From Saccharicrinis sp. (lineage in GTDB: Bacteria; Bacteroidota; Bacteroidia; Bacteroidales; Marinilabiliaceae), in NCBI GenBank assembly GCA_024635555.1, contig JAGXIO010000142.1, forward strand, positions 1 through 58,091: a DNA stretch of 58,091 nt, read 5' to 3'. The first letter of the stretch is position 1. Each line of letters starts with the position of its first letter. The position numbers and the translations under genes are program-made. Below the pieces are notes generated by a model. It made no database searches, was not told where the DNA came from, and worked only from the letters and a program-made list of their open reading frames with translations. Below are positions 36,761-45,093 of the stretch, piece by piece.

Positions 36761-37717
36761 ATGGATTCTAATAAACCCATCATTGCTCCAATTGCCAAAG
36801 AAAAGTTGGAGGCAGAATTGACAAAAGAAAGGTTCGTTCGCAATACCAACAAAGGCGGCAACCAAATTTACGATTTCCGTGGCGACGATGCGCCTAACCT
36901 CATGCTGGAAGTTGGTCGATTAAGAGAAGAATCTTTCCGCCAAGCGGGAGGAGGAACAGGCAAAGAAGCCGATATTGACGACTATGATACGGCAGAAGTA
37001 CCCTATCGTCAGCTAATCGTTTGGGATCCCGAAGAAAGGGAGATTTTAGGCGGTTATCGTTATATTATGGGCAATAGTGTACCCCGCGATAAAGACGGGA
37101 ACGTAACATTAGCGACCTCGCGTTTGTTTCATTTCTCACAAAAATTCTTAAATGAGTATTTCCCTGAAACTATAGAGCTGGGGCGATCTTTTGTTCAGCC
37201 ACAATACCAGTCGAGCAAGCAAGGATCCAAAAGCCTTTTTGCCTTGGATAACCTTTGGGACGGTTTAGGCTCACTGATTGTGAACAATCCCGAGATGAAG
37301 TACTTTTTTGGCAAAGTAACCATGTACAACCATTATAACCAAGAAGCCAGAGATTTAATACTCAGCTTTATGAACAGGTATTTTTGCGATCCTGATAACT
37401 TGGTTTATCCCCACGAGGAGTTTAAAGTTAAAATTGGACTTACACCCGAGGAAATTAATAGAATTTTTCCGGGACCAACTTTTGTTGAGGATTATAAAAT
37501 ATTAAACCGCAAGGTCCGCAAACTGGGCGAAACCATTCCCCCATTGGTAAATGCTTATATGAATCTTTCACCCTCCATGCGTTCATTTGGCACAGCTGTA
37601 AACGATCGCTTTGGCGATGTGGAAGAAACCGGCATCATCATAACCATTAAGGAGTTTAACCAAGCAAAAACCGAACGCCATGTTGAAAGCTATAACCCCA
37701 ACGATAGTTATAGGTAG
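36761..37717 (+). CDS. glsB: GNAT-type N-acyltransferase, probable glycine-lipid synthase GlsB
   Basis: 318 residues of the hemolysin/OlsB-like acyltransferase family: LMLEVGRLREESFRQAGGG, DYDTAEVPYRQLIVWDPEER, EILGGYRYIMG, ETIELGRSFVQPQYQ and KYFFGKVTMYNHYN. The enzyme would transfer a 3-hydroxyacyl chain from acyl carrier protein to the amino group of glycine (or ornithine). The residues after 300 (FNQAKTERHVESYNPN) are polar and probably flexible. It follows the O-acyltransferase gene by 28 bp, so they form an operon. Confidence 0.75.
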   Translation: MDSNKPIIAPIAKEKLEAELTKERFVRNTNKGGNQIYDFRGDDAPNLMLEVGRLREESFRQAGGGTGKEADIDDYDTAEVPYRQLIVWDPEEREILGGYRYIMGNSVPRDKDGNVTLATSRLFHFSQKFLNEYFPETIELGRSFVQPQYQSSKQGSKSLFALDNLWDGLGSLIVNNPEMKYFFGKVTMYNHYNQEARDLILSFMNRYFCDPDNLVYPHEEFKVKIGLTPEEINRIFPGPTFVEDYKILNRKVRKLGETIPPLVNAYMNLSPSMRSFGTAVNDRFGDVEETGIIITIKEFNQAKTERHVESYNPNDSYR

Positions 37718-37868
37718 CGGAGAGCAAGGGGCAAGGGGATTGGGGCAAGGGGCAAGGGGCAAGGAGCAAGGGGCTTGGGGCAAGGAGCAAGGGGATTCGA
37801 GCGGACAGCAAACAGCGGAAAGCGGAGAGTGGAGAGTGAAGAGTGGAGAGTGAAGAGTGGGAGTAAAA
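37718..37868. repeat. Low-complexity G-rich and A/G-rich tandem spacer
   Basis: Repeated GGGGCAAGG and GGAGCAAGG units (about 37724-37790), then GGAGAGTG and AAGAGTG units (about 37815-37862). Purine-rich on the plus strand with no coding frame. A typical simple-sequence spacer. Confidence 0.7.
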
Positions 37869-37896
37869 AAGGATTAGTCAATAGATATTAGATAGG

Positions 37897-37930
37897 AGCA
37901 TCTTCATAATTTTTGGGGATGCTTTTTTTT
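37897..37930 (+). terminator. Rho-independent terminator after the glycine-lipid pair
   Basis: AGCATC (37897-37902) pairs with GATGCT (37918-37923), followed by an eight-base T-run. Located downstream of the two acyltransferase genes and just before the LtaS-like gene. Confidence 0.7.
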
Positions 37931-37996
37931 GCCCACAAATAAGGCCGTTATTTATATTAAAAATGAGCTATTTTTGCATAAAATTAAAAGTCTTCC

Positions 37997-39931
37997 ATGA
38001 AAAAAAATTCAATTGTTCTTAACGAATACATTGTTCTAATATATAGGTTTGCTTTACTATTGGTTTTGTATACTTTCTGCCGTGTTGGTTTCTATTGGTT
38101 TAATGCTGATTTTTTTTCCAATGTTACTTTTCCCGGCTTTCTTAATATCATGAAGGGTGGTCTGTTGTTTGATGTCAGTGGTCTTATCTACCTTAATTCG
38201 CTCTATTTTCTTTTATTTCTATTGCCATTCAAATTCAAATTCAATCATTATTATCAGAGCAGTTTAAAATGGTTGTTTTTGATTGTCAATTCAGTGGGCT
38301 TGGCCGCAAATGTGAGCGACATTATTTATTATCGGTTTACACTTAAACGAACCACTTTTAGCGTTTTCGAGATGTTTTCTAACGAGGAGAACAAGGGTCA
38401 ATTATGGTTTCGCTTTATATATGATTATTGGTACGCTGTAGTTTTTTGGCTGGTATTGGTGTTTTTAATGTTCCAGTTGTACCAGTTGATAAAACCCAAA
38501 CCTATCGTATTCTCCTCAAAATGGCTTTATGGTATTACATCTGTTATTTTCCTAGTCCTATTTGTAGGACTTAGTGTTATTGGTGTTCGCGGTGGTTACA
38601 GGGAAAGTACCAGGCCAATAACAATGAATAATGCAGGTAAATTTGTTAATGCCCCCGAGGAAATGGCTCTGGTTCTAAATACGCCATTTTGTATTTTCCG
38701 CACCATTAGTAAAGTCACATTTAAACCCGTTGATTATTTCCATGATGATGCAAAGCTTAAGCAGATATATACCCCCGTGCATGAGCCTAAAGTTAATGCG
38801 GAGTTTAAGGATATGAATGTGGTGGTTATCATCCTCGAAAGTTTTAGCCGTGAACATTTTGGGTCATTAAACCCGAACCTTAACAATGGCAATTACAAAG
38901 GCTATACACCATTTCTGGATTCCCTGATAAATGTTTCCTATTCATTTAACAATGCTTTTGCGAATGGCCGTAAATCTATTGATGCACTCCCATCTGTTCT
39001 TGCATCATTGCCCGCATTGGTGAAGCCTTTTGTGGTGTCCGAATACTCGTTAAACAGCATAAACGGATTAGGGAAACTCCTTCGGGAGAAAGATTACCAT
39101 ACCTCATTTTTTCATGGAGCTCAAAATGGGTCAATGGGTTTTCAGTCGTTTACCCGTATGGCTGGATTCGATCATTATTACGGCCGGAATGATTATGCTA
39201 ATGATACCGATTTTGATGGAATATGGGGCATTTGGGATGAGCCATTTTTTCAGTTTTTTGCCCAAAAATTAAATACATTTCCACAACCATTTGTTTCCTC
39301 CATTTTTTCTGTTTCATCACACCATCCATTTAAAGTTCCCGCTCAGTATGAAGGCGTATTTCCTAAAGGAGAAATACCACTGCATCAATGTGTTGGTTAC
39401 ACCGATATGGCTCTTCGCAGGTTCTTTAAAGTTGCTTCAGAGATGCCGTGGTTTAACCGAACTCTTTTTGTAATTACCGCCGACCATAGTGCCTCAGGTA
39501 AATATATTGAATACAAAACAAGTGCTAATGCTTTTGCCGTACCATTAATATTTTATGCACCTGGAAGTGATTTAAGAGGAAGTAGCAATGCGCTAGCTCA
39601 GCAAACTGATATCATGCCCACCGTTCTTAATTTGTTAGGCTTTAACAAAGGTTATGTTGCTTTTGGGCGCGATTTGTTCAATCCTGAATTGATAGGCAAG
39701 GCGTATGTTTTAAACTATGTGAATGAATCCTTTCAGTTTTTGATGAATAATTGGGCCATTTACTTTGATGGAAAGGATGTGATTGCTTTTTATGATATAA
39801 AAGAAGACCCATCTCTATCGAACAATTTAAAAGGTATTCAAGCCGTTCCGCAGGCAGAATTAGAACTGATGAAAGCTGTAATTCAACAATATATCAACCG
39901 AATGATTGCCAACGAACTAGATTTGCTTTAG
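37997..39931 (+). CDS. LtaS/MdoB-type membrane sulfatase-fold transferase
   Basis: 644 residues. About five transmembrane segments (roughly 9-190) precede an extracytoplasmic alkaline-phosphatase/sulfatase-type domain (about 265-600): VVVIILESFSREHFG, FANGRKSIDALPSVLASL with a probable Ser nucleophile at about 327, FFHGAQNGSMG, and FVITADHSASGKYIEY with TADHS metal ligands. It belongs with lipoteichoic-acid-synthase and phosphoglycerol-transferase proteins. In Gram-negatives these move phosphoglycerol or phosphoethanolamine onto glycans, lipid A or lipids; the substrate here is unknown. Its own promoter region follows the terminator at 37897. Confidence 0.85.
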   Translation: MKKNSIVLNEYIVLIYRFALLLVLYTFCRVGFYWFNADFFSNVTFPGFLNIMKGGLLFDVSGLIYLNSLYFLLFLLPFKFKFNHYYQSSLKWLFLIVNSVGLAANVSDIIYYRFTLKRTTFSVFEMFSNEENKGQLWFRFIYDYWYAVVFWLVLVFLMFQLYQLIKPKPIVFSSKWLYGITSVIFLVLFVGLSVIGVRGGYRESTRPITMNNAGKFVNAPEEMALVLNTPFCIFRTISKVTFKPVDYFHDDAKLKQIYTPVHEPKVNAEFKDMNVVVIILESFSREHFGSLNPNLNNGNYKGYTPFLDSLINVSYSFNNAFANGRKSIDALPSVLASLPALVKPFVVSEYSLNSINGLGKLLREKDYHTSFFHGAQNGSMGFQSFTRMAGFDHYYGRNDYANDTDFDGIWGIWDEPFFQFFAQKLNTFPQPFVSSIFSVSSHHPFKVPAQYEGVFPKGEIPLHQCVGYTDMALRRFFKVASEMPWFNRTLFVITADHSASGKYIEYKTSANAFAVPLIFYAPGSDLRGSSNALAQQTDIMPTVLNLLGFNKGYVAFGRDLFNPELIGKAYVLNYVNESFQFLMNNWAIYFDGKDVIAFYDIKEDPSLSNNLKGIQAVPQAELELMKAVIQQYINRMIANELDLL

Positions 39932-39976
39932 CTTTTGTGTTCCTATTTGCTTGTTGATACCTTCTCCCAAAGATAC

Positions 39977-40165
39977 TTACCTGACAAAAACCATTCTATT
40001 TGTTTTCAAATTTTCAATTTCGGGTTTGAAAGCAAGCTCAAACTTTGGGAGATTATCCACAACAAACTCACTCATCGTATTCCAATCTGTTTCGTCAAAC
40101 AAATTCACTCCACCTAATTCAAATTTTATTCTGCTCATCTCTTTTATCCATACCTGACTGTACTC
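39977..40165 (-). pseudogene. C-terminal fragment of a DUF4268-like protein
   Basis: 63 codons on the minus strand, ending at TAA 39977-39979, read IKEMSRIKFELGGVNLFDE then TDWNTMSEFVVDNLPKF. This resembles, from memory, the C-terminal part of DUF4268 proteins (often annexed to restriction systems). An in-frame TAA stops it upstream at about 40166-40168, so only the end survives. It lies in the 560-bp gap between the LtaS-like gene and the next ORF. The rest of that gap (40166-40370) shows no coding frame. Confidence 0.5.
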
Positions 40166-40370
40166 ATGTTACAGCTTTTCCCAAACGCTCAGCACCGAGG
40201 CTCTTTACCTAAGCACCTTTGGGTGGTTTGATGCCCCCTTCCCGATAAACCGCGACAGGCTCTGCAAGACGACATCGGTGGTTCGGCTACACATTTGTAA
40301 CTTCCACCATCTCAATTACAGCATGCAACGAAATGTTTTGCCGTTCGTTGCTTCTCGGCACACCAAAATA

Positions 40371-40457
40371 GTTGCCGATTGCGGACTACAAACTTTTCAA
40401 ACTGAGATGAATTTGAAACGAGCTACAAAGCTTAAATATCGCACTATTCGGCAATTT
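40371..40457. repeat. attC-like imperfect palindrome (site 1)
   Basis: GTTGCCGATTGCGGACTACA...TATCGCACTATTCGGCAATT. The arms GTTGCCGAT.TGCG and CGCA.TATTCGGCAA pair. The left arm and middle (GCGGACTACAAACTTTTCAA, then CGAGCTACAA) match site 4 at 44011-44098 base for base over long runs. Confidence 0.6.
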
Positions 40458-40494
40458 TTTATACATATTATTGAGCGTAGTATTTATCTGTCTA

Positions 40495-41364
40495 TCAATT
40501 TATTAGTTTCTTAATTTCATAACTAATCCACAATCCTGGTTCTTTTGGTTTATCGAATTGTATCCAGCATTTTGGCAAGTATGAACTATTTATTTTCCAA
40601 TATCCATCCTTTTGCTTTTTTGTCTGAAGATACGCTTTTGCCAAATCACAACGTGAATCTGAATCCAAATTGTTGTCCTTTAATAATCTAAGTATTTCAA
40701 TCACGTTTGTTTTATATGAAAAAGGATAAGTCAGTTTGTTTATGTCTTTCGTAATCGGTTGTCCATTTGATTGTCGCAAATAGATTTTATGGTCAAGAAT
40801 ATATTCCAATCCTGTTTTCAATTTGCTTTCAATATTATCATTGGTTACGTAATCAGAACGTTTTTTATAATCGGTAAGTGTTATAATAGCTTTAACAATC
40901 CCAATATAACAGGGAGTAGTCCTCATGCATCCACCATATTTTAATATCCGTGAACCACTCCAGTTATTCTTTGCACCACGTCCAAGGTTCTGATAGTCAA
41001 TAATCCATTTAATTCCCTTATCAATACGGTCTTTGTCTGAATAATCCATCCGTATCAGAATGCTTGTTATCAAAGAGTTATAGCACGATAAAATATCATC
41101 ACTTTTCCCTGTAATAGAGAAACCATAATCACAAAATGACAAATCAGCAAGTTTATTTATCCATTTTTGAACTCTCTCAATTCTATGTGCAAATGGTATC
41201 TCTGAAATTTCGGTCAATCTGTTGAGAAGGTTTAAAATATCAAAGTCAAAATCGGTTAATAAATCTTTCACAATCTCAGATTTATCGAGATAATCCGATG
41301 CCCGATTGAAATCTTTAATTTCCCCCAAGTCAACTTTTTGTTTTAAAATCAATGCTGTATCCAT
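40495..41364 (-). CDS. Hypothetical protein with alpha/alpha toroid (prenyltransferase/squalene-oxidase-like) repeats
   Basis: 289 residues, no signal peptide. Helical repeats contain patterns such as NSLITSILIRMDYSDKDRID, KWIIDYQNLGRGAKNNWSGS, TTPCYIGIVKAIITLTDYKK and AYLQTKKQKDGYWKINSSYL. The short Q.xDGxW motif (QKKDGYW-like) is the QW motif of terpene-cyclase and prenyltransferase toroids, though also of unrelated toroids. I do not recognise the gene further; the function is unknown. It is preceded by attC-like site 2 and followed by site 1. Confidence 0.6.
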   Translation of the reverse strand: MDTALILKQKVDLGEIKDFNRASDYLDKSEIVKDLLTDFDFDILNLLNRLTEISEIPFAHRIERVQKWINKLADLSFCDYGFSITGKSDDILSCYNSLITSILIRMDYSDKDRIDKGIKWIIDYQNLGRGAKNNWSGSRILKYGGCMRTTPCYIGIVKAIITLTDYKKRSDYVTNDNIESKLKTGLEYILDHKIYLRQSNGQPITKDINKLTYPFSYKTNVIEILRLLKDNNLDSDSRCDLAKAYLQTKKQKDGYWKINSSYLPKCWIQFDKPKEPGLWISYEIKKLIN

Positions 41365-41385
41365 GTGTGTTTCAGTTTCCTAATA

Positions 41386-41523
41386 TTACGCCCAACGGAT
41401 GATGGTAGGGTGTCGTGCGGGAGTTCGAAACTACTTTCCTATCCGGTTACACCAACTTTTTTTATGAGCCACGAACCTTCGCAAACCGCTAAGACCCGGA
41501 TGCACTCTACCATGTGTTGAACT
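41386..41523. repeat. attC-like imperfect palindrome (site 2)
   Basis: Arms ATGGTAGGGTGTCGTGCGGG (41402-41421) and CCCGGATGCACTCTACCAT (41495-41513), about 110 bp apart end to end. The middle (CGAAACTACTTTCC...CACGAACCTTCGCAAACCGC) matches site 6 at 49256-49384 nearly base for base. The outer edges read CCCAACGGATG and CATGTGTTGAAC. Confidence 0.7.
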
Positions 41524-41874
41524 AAATCCTTATGGGATAGCTCCGATTAAATATAGTCGATGTTTTTCTCAATTCGAATGCAACAAAATATGAAATTCAT
41601 TTATATTCTATTTTTTTCACCTGCTAATATCGGAAAGCTTAAATAACTTCTTTATTTATAATTTGACCCCTTAATTATAATCATGTACCTTTATATCTCT
41701 TTTGTAGCGTTTCTCAACGCCTTCTTACAAATCAGAAATATCGAAAAGCGTCGATAAGTACATAGGTTAAATAATGGCCGGGATGTAGTTCAACCCGAAC
41801 TAATCGCTGGGTCTTACAGACCGCTCATAGTCCTATTTATTGTGTGCCGTAATTTTTTCTGCATTCATACAAAT
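41524..41874. other. Gene-free stretch, cassette spacer
   Basis: About 350 bp with no coding frame. It includes CAACCCGAACTAATCGCTGGG-like short inverted pieces at 41780-41810 and ends in TATTGTGTGCCGTAA (41838-41852). A close copy, TGTTGTGTGCCGTAA, lies on the other side of the HNH gene (42515-42529), so the gene is bracketed by short direct repeats. Confidence 0.5.
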
Positions 41875-42489
41875 TTACATGTCTTTGTCGTGTTCTTTCT
41901 TGTGACAATCTAAACAAATTGATATCAAGTCTTCTAATCTTTCTCGACCAAGTCTTTCATAAGTTAAATGATGAACATGACAAGCCTTTTCTGTTTTACA
42001 TTTTTTGCATAGAAAATTATCCCGTTTCATTATTTCTAACCGTAATTCTTTCCACTTTTCACTTTTTAGATAATCAATATACCCTTTTTGGTATCTCAAT
42101 GAAAAGTTATACTTTTTCTTTTTCTCGAAGTCCGTTTTTAAAAAATCGATTTCATTCTCTCTATTGTATTTGGCGGATTCATCAAAGTAGCGCAATTTTT
42201 CCTGGTCTACACCTTTAAAACTAATCGCTTTCCCAAATAATAATTTACCGCAATTTAGACATTGTTCTCTTTGCGAAGGACGTCCGTCTTTCATGTAATA
42301 AATCACTTTGATTGGCTCGGGATTAATACAGCAACTCAACCAACTATAAGTAAAGTATCTACAATTTAAGCACCATTTCTCAATAACGTATTTGTTAGTA
42401 TAATGTGTAAATGTATCGACTCCACATTTAGGACAATTTTCAGTCAATAGATATTCATTTGCCCAAAATGGCTTTTCAGAGTAATTCAT
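41875..42489 (-). CDS. HNH endonuclease with N-terminal zinc-finger region
   Basis: 204 residues. Residues 17-60 contain CPKCG..., C..NCR and CC pairs typical of zinc fingers (CPKCGVDTF, WCLNCRYFTYSWLSCC), with another CLNCGK near 78. The C-terminal HNH nuclease covers about 150-204: RDNFLCKKCKTEKACHVHHL, then LEDLISICLDCHKKEH with paired Cys and the HH pair of the beta-beta-alpha-metal fold. Such proteins cut DNA and are often part of mobile or defence islands; the target here is unknown. Short direct repeats (TGTTGTGTGCCGTAA-type) flank it. Confidence 0.82.
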   Translation of the reverse strand: MNYSEKPFWANEYLLTENCPKCGVDTFTHYTNKYVIEKWCLNCRYFTYSWLSCCINPEPIKVIYYMKDGRPSQREQCLNCGKLLFGKAISFKGVDQEKLRYFDESAKYNRENEIDFLKTDFEKKKKYNFSLRYQKGYIDYLKSEKWKELRLEIMKRDNFLCKKCKTEKACHVHHLTYERLGRERLEDLISICLDCHKKEHDKDM

Positions 42490-42534
42490 TTTCGGTCATC
42501 TTGTAAATATTGCATGTTGTGTGCCGTAACTTAT

Positions 42535-43030
42535 TCATTCTAAATATTTTTTATATGTCAAATGACACGCTTTGATGAATTTTTCAAAATCTCTCGAATA
42601 ATTATCAATGTTAAAACGAGTAGTGTTACCTGTCAAAACTGCCTGATATAATTCGTTAATTTTGTCCTCTTCGGTTGTTAAATCATTATTTGAGACTTGT
42701 CTGTCAGTCGTTGGTTATTTTCATCTTTAAAATGAAGTGACTGAATCACAGAATAAGTATCTCCTGACGAATTTTCGGGAAAAATATTAAAAACATCTCT
42801 ATCAAACATATTATCCTTGTCAATTCGTCCAATAATCCCTGTAATTAAATATTGTCCGCTTGTAGTTCCTGAAATAATAAAATCAACAGATTGAACTTTA
42901 TCTTTATTAAAAGGATATCCAGATATTGAAAAATGAAATCAACTCGTTAAATTCTGTTTGATTATTTTTCTTATTGTATGAATAACAACTCATGTAGTCA
43001 TACTTTGACAATCTTGCAGACAAATCTCCA
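42535..43030 (-). pseudogene. Frameshifted hypothetical gene
   Basis: The minus strand reads like protein in three successive frames. The first part (near 43000-42930) gives RHGDLSARLSKYDYMSCYS. After a shift comes SISGYPFNKDKVQSVDFIIS with GDTYSVIQSLHFKDENNQ. After a second shift near 42690 come NDLTTEEDKINELYQAVLTG and FEKFIKACHLTYKKYLE, stopping at 42535-42537. No uninterrupted frame exists, so this is a decayed gene or carries sequencing frameshifts. The family is not recognised. Confidence 0.6.
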
Positions 43031-43127
43031 TGTCTGAATTTGTTTCTAAAAATTTTCTTTTCCTATAAATAGTCTGTCAAAGAGAAAAAGGCTAAAAATC
43101 TTTAATTTATTTTCTGCTAGCTGTGTT

Positions 43128-43268
43128 TTTTATAATGGCTTACGGCGGTTAGTATAAGAATAGTAGCCGAATTCGTGGCACTTACTTGTCAAGTTACAGA
43201 AAAGTTGAAGCGGGCTAAAAACCTCCGCACACCACTAAAACCCTTATTGGCTATACCGTTTTTTACAT
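43128..43268. repeat. attC-like imperfect palindrome (site 3), diverged
   Basis: Between the decayed gene and the next ORF: ATGGCTTACGGCGGTTAGTA at the left and GGCTATACCGTTTTTTACAT at the right. The inner part (ACAGAAAAGTTGAAGCGGGC, CCTCCGCACACCACTAAAAC) resembles the middle of sites 4 and 5. Pairing of the arms is weaker than in the other sites. Confidence 0.45.
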
Positions 43269-43285
43269 GGCTTTTTTTATTCAAT

Positions 43286-43957
43286 TTATCTATTTACAAA
43301 CCATGTTCTATAATCTTCAATTAGTTGAAAATCGGCTATTTTTATATCTACAACCGATAAGTCACAAAGAGGAAATTCGAATTTTTTTCCCTTTAGATTT
43401 ATTGTCGCTATTATTCCGTATAAGTCAACTATATGTGGAAGTGACTTTATCAAAACTTTGTCACCACTTTTTATCAACCAATTATCTTCTGATTCTGTCA
43501 CTTTTGCTTGAATCGGAAAAGTCAATGATTTGTCAAGATGATTTACCCAATTTTGTAAACATTGCATTTCGTCTTTGAGGTCTACCCCGTTAAGTATTTT
43601 TGAAATCCTAAGTCCTTCTTCTCCAAGTGAAGACCAGTAATATTTGTCTGATAGTAATTCCTGTGTCTTTTTTACGTCATTCTTTTTGTCTCGATGAACT
43701 GATTTTTCTAAATCCGTTTCATATAAATTCATAGACTGCCAATCAAGTCCCTCATATTCAGATTCATGAATAAATTCAGCAGGCATTTGTCTCAATGTCA
43801 ACGAGTCCCATTCTATCGTAATCATGGTATTTACATTATCAAACTCTCTATCAATTTTTATAACACGTCCTTGCCAACCTCCAATTTCGAAATTTTCCGA
43901 ATCTGGCTCTTTTATTCCTGCTTTAACAATTACACTATTTCCAATTTTCAAACTCAT
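43286..43957 (-). CDS. Hypothetical protein with SH3-like beta-barrel regions
   Basis: 223 residues. The first ~65 residues (SLKIGNSVIVKAGIKEPDSE, GWQGRVIKIDREFDNVNTMI, IEWDSLTLRQMPAEFI) look like a small SH3-like barrel: KxGxxVxVKxG then a GWQGRV strand. A helical middle and a second barrel-like part (WLIKSGDKVLIKSLPHIVDL, GIIATINLKGKKFEFPLCDL) follow. Proteins of this shape recur as hypothetical or calcium-binding annotations in Bacteroidota; the function is unknown. No signal peptide. It is flanked by attC-like sites 3 and 4. Confidence 0.65.
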   Translation of the reverse strand: MSLKIGNSVIVKAGIKEPDSENFEIGGWQGRVIKIDREFDNVNTMITIEWDSLTLRQMPAEFIHESEYEGLDWQSMNLYETDLEKSVHRDKKNDVKKTQELLSDKYYWSSLGEEGLRISKILNGVDLKDEMQCLQNWVNHLDKSLTFPIQAKVTESEDNWLIKSGDKVLIKSLPHIVDLYGIIATINLKGKKFEFPLCDLSVVDIKIADFQLIEDYRTWFVNR

Positions 43958-43984
43958 AGTCTGTGTGTTGCGTGTTTTTTAAAA

Positions 43985-44116
43985 AGCCATGTAACGTTGG
44001 CGGTATGAAAAGTTACCGATTGCGGACTACAAACTTTTCAAGCTGCAAAAAAGTTAAAGCGAGCTACAACCCTTGAATTTACTGCTTTTTCGGCTATTAT
44101 TTGTACATTGTTATGC
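43985..44116. repeat. attC-like imperfect palindrome (site 4)
   Basis: GCCATGTAACGTTGGCGGTA at the left and TTTGTACATTGTTATGCC at the right: the arms TGTAACG.TTGG and the reverse of ..ACATTGTTATGCC pair imperfectly. The inside repeats site 1 (GATTGCGGACTACAAACTTT, CGAGCTACAA). Outer edges TAACG and GTTATGC resemble attC core sites. Confidence 0.65.
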
Positions 44117-44139
44117 CTTTGCTTTTTATTCGAGGAAGA

Positions 44140-44313
44140 TTAAGTTGTAGTCTTACTGCGCTTTACGGTCTTAGTCCTATTTTTAGTTGACCTTTGTTGA
44201 GGAGTCAGCTTACGTTTTTTAAAGAAATCACTTAACGCTTTTTCCTCTTCTTTGGTCAAACCCTCCTGACCTCCAATAAAGTCAACATCTAATTCTATCT
44301 TTTTGCGTGTCAT
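44140..44313 (-). CDS. 57-residue partner protein of the GNAT-like gene
   Basis: ATG at 44311-44313, TAA at 44140-44142. The protein begins MTRKKIELDVDFIGGQEGL and continues TKEEEKALSDFFKKRKLTPQ, with a basic tail. It is not in any track of longer ORFs. The start is two bases after the stop of the upstream GNAT-like gene, so the two are probably translated from one mRNA. Small, charged, helical proteins of this type next to a GNAT-like gene may form a toxin-antitoxin-like pair; this is inference only. Confidence 0.6.
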   Translation of the reverse strand: MTRKKIELDVDFIGGQEGLTKEEEKALSDFFKKRKLTPQQRSTKNRTKTVKRSKTTT

Positions 44314-44315
44314 AA

Positions 44316-44846
44316 TCAGCTGGTTTTAAAATATCTGTCAATAAGCTTTAGGGCGGCAACGGTATCAATTATCATTACACGTCCGCCAAAGTGAAATGCT
44401 CCAAGCGTCTTTTCGTAGTGTTCAATTAGTTGGGATTTTGATAAAAATGAAATATTACCCTCATGTCCACGTTGAAACGATACTCTACATGCAAATGCAA
44501 CCAAATTAGCGGGAACTCCAGAATACATTTTCTCTTTTCCCTTATTAAAAGGTGCACTTTCAACCAAGTGCATATAAACATGGTCTTCTTTAACTTCCAT
44601 GCTTATAAGTCCTTGAATAATAGTCGGATTCCCAACAATAGTAAGTTTGTAAATTTCTCTTACTGGTTCTTTAAGTTCTTTTTTCCAATCGAAAAGCCAA
44701 CCGTTTTTCTTTGTTACTATTTTTAGGTCAGCTTTTGTCAAAATAGAAACCTCGGTCTTGAAACTGTCGCCCGTAACAACATTTTCAACCGAATTTGTTA
44801 ATTTATCAACAATAAAATCTAATCCTATGGACTGGTCTTTTTTCAT
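44316..44846 (-). CDS. GNAT-like fold hypothetical protein
   Basis: 176 residues. The C-terminal half has GNAT-like elements: VYMHLVESAPFNKGKEKMYS, GVPANLVAFACRVSFQRGHE, GNISFLSKSQLIEHYEKTLG and VMIIDTVAALKLIDRYF. The long middle with a valine/proline signature and the arrangement beta-strand, helix with GKEKMYxGV and RGxEGxxSFLSK recall GNAT relatives used by bacteria as toxins or housekeeping acetyltransferases. Acceptor unknown. It forms a two-gene unit with the 57-residue ORF and sits between attC-like sites 4 and 5. Confidence 0.6.
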   Translation of the reverse strand: MKKDQSIGLDFIVDKLTNSVENVVTGDSFKTEVSILTKADLKIVTKKNGWLFDWKKELKEPVREIYKLTIVGNPTIIQGLISMEVKEDHVYMHLVESAPFNKGKEKMYSGVPANLVAFACRVSFQRGHEGNISFLSKSQLIEHYEKTLGAFHFGGRVMIIDTVAALKLIDRYFKTS

Positions 44847-44916
44847 TCAACTAAATTACCATTTTAAGTTGATTTTTCCATTCTAATAATGACTTTTACT
44901 GACGGGTTTGGCATTG

Positions 44917-45054
44917 GGCATAACGGTACATATATGAAATGTTGGGGATTGCGGGCGTCATCACTGTCTGCCGTTACAAAAGCTCATGCGGGGCAGAATA
45001 TTTCAAGCAACCACCTAACCCCCAATATTTTATATATGATGTTAACGCCTGTTT
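44917..45054. repeat. attC-like imperfect palindrome (site 5)
   Basis: Arms ATAACGGTACATATATGAAA with TGTTGGGG (from 44920) and CCCCCAATATTTTATATATG then ATGTTAAC (to about 45047) pair over about 27 bases with few mismatches. Outer edges GGGCATAACG and GTTAACGCCTG. The unit is about 135 bp long. Confidence 0.72.
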
Positions 45055-45093
45055 TTATTATCCTTCAATTAATCATTTAAGTAGTAATTGGAA

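Noticed and set aside
37583-37783. Minus-strand ORF rich in Pro, Leu, Ala
   Set aside because: Arises from the GGGGCAAGG simple repeat; no protein character.
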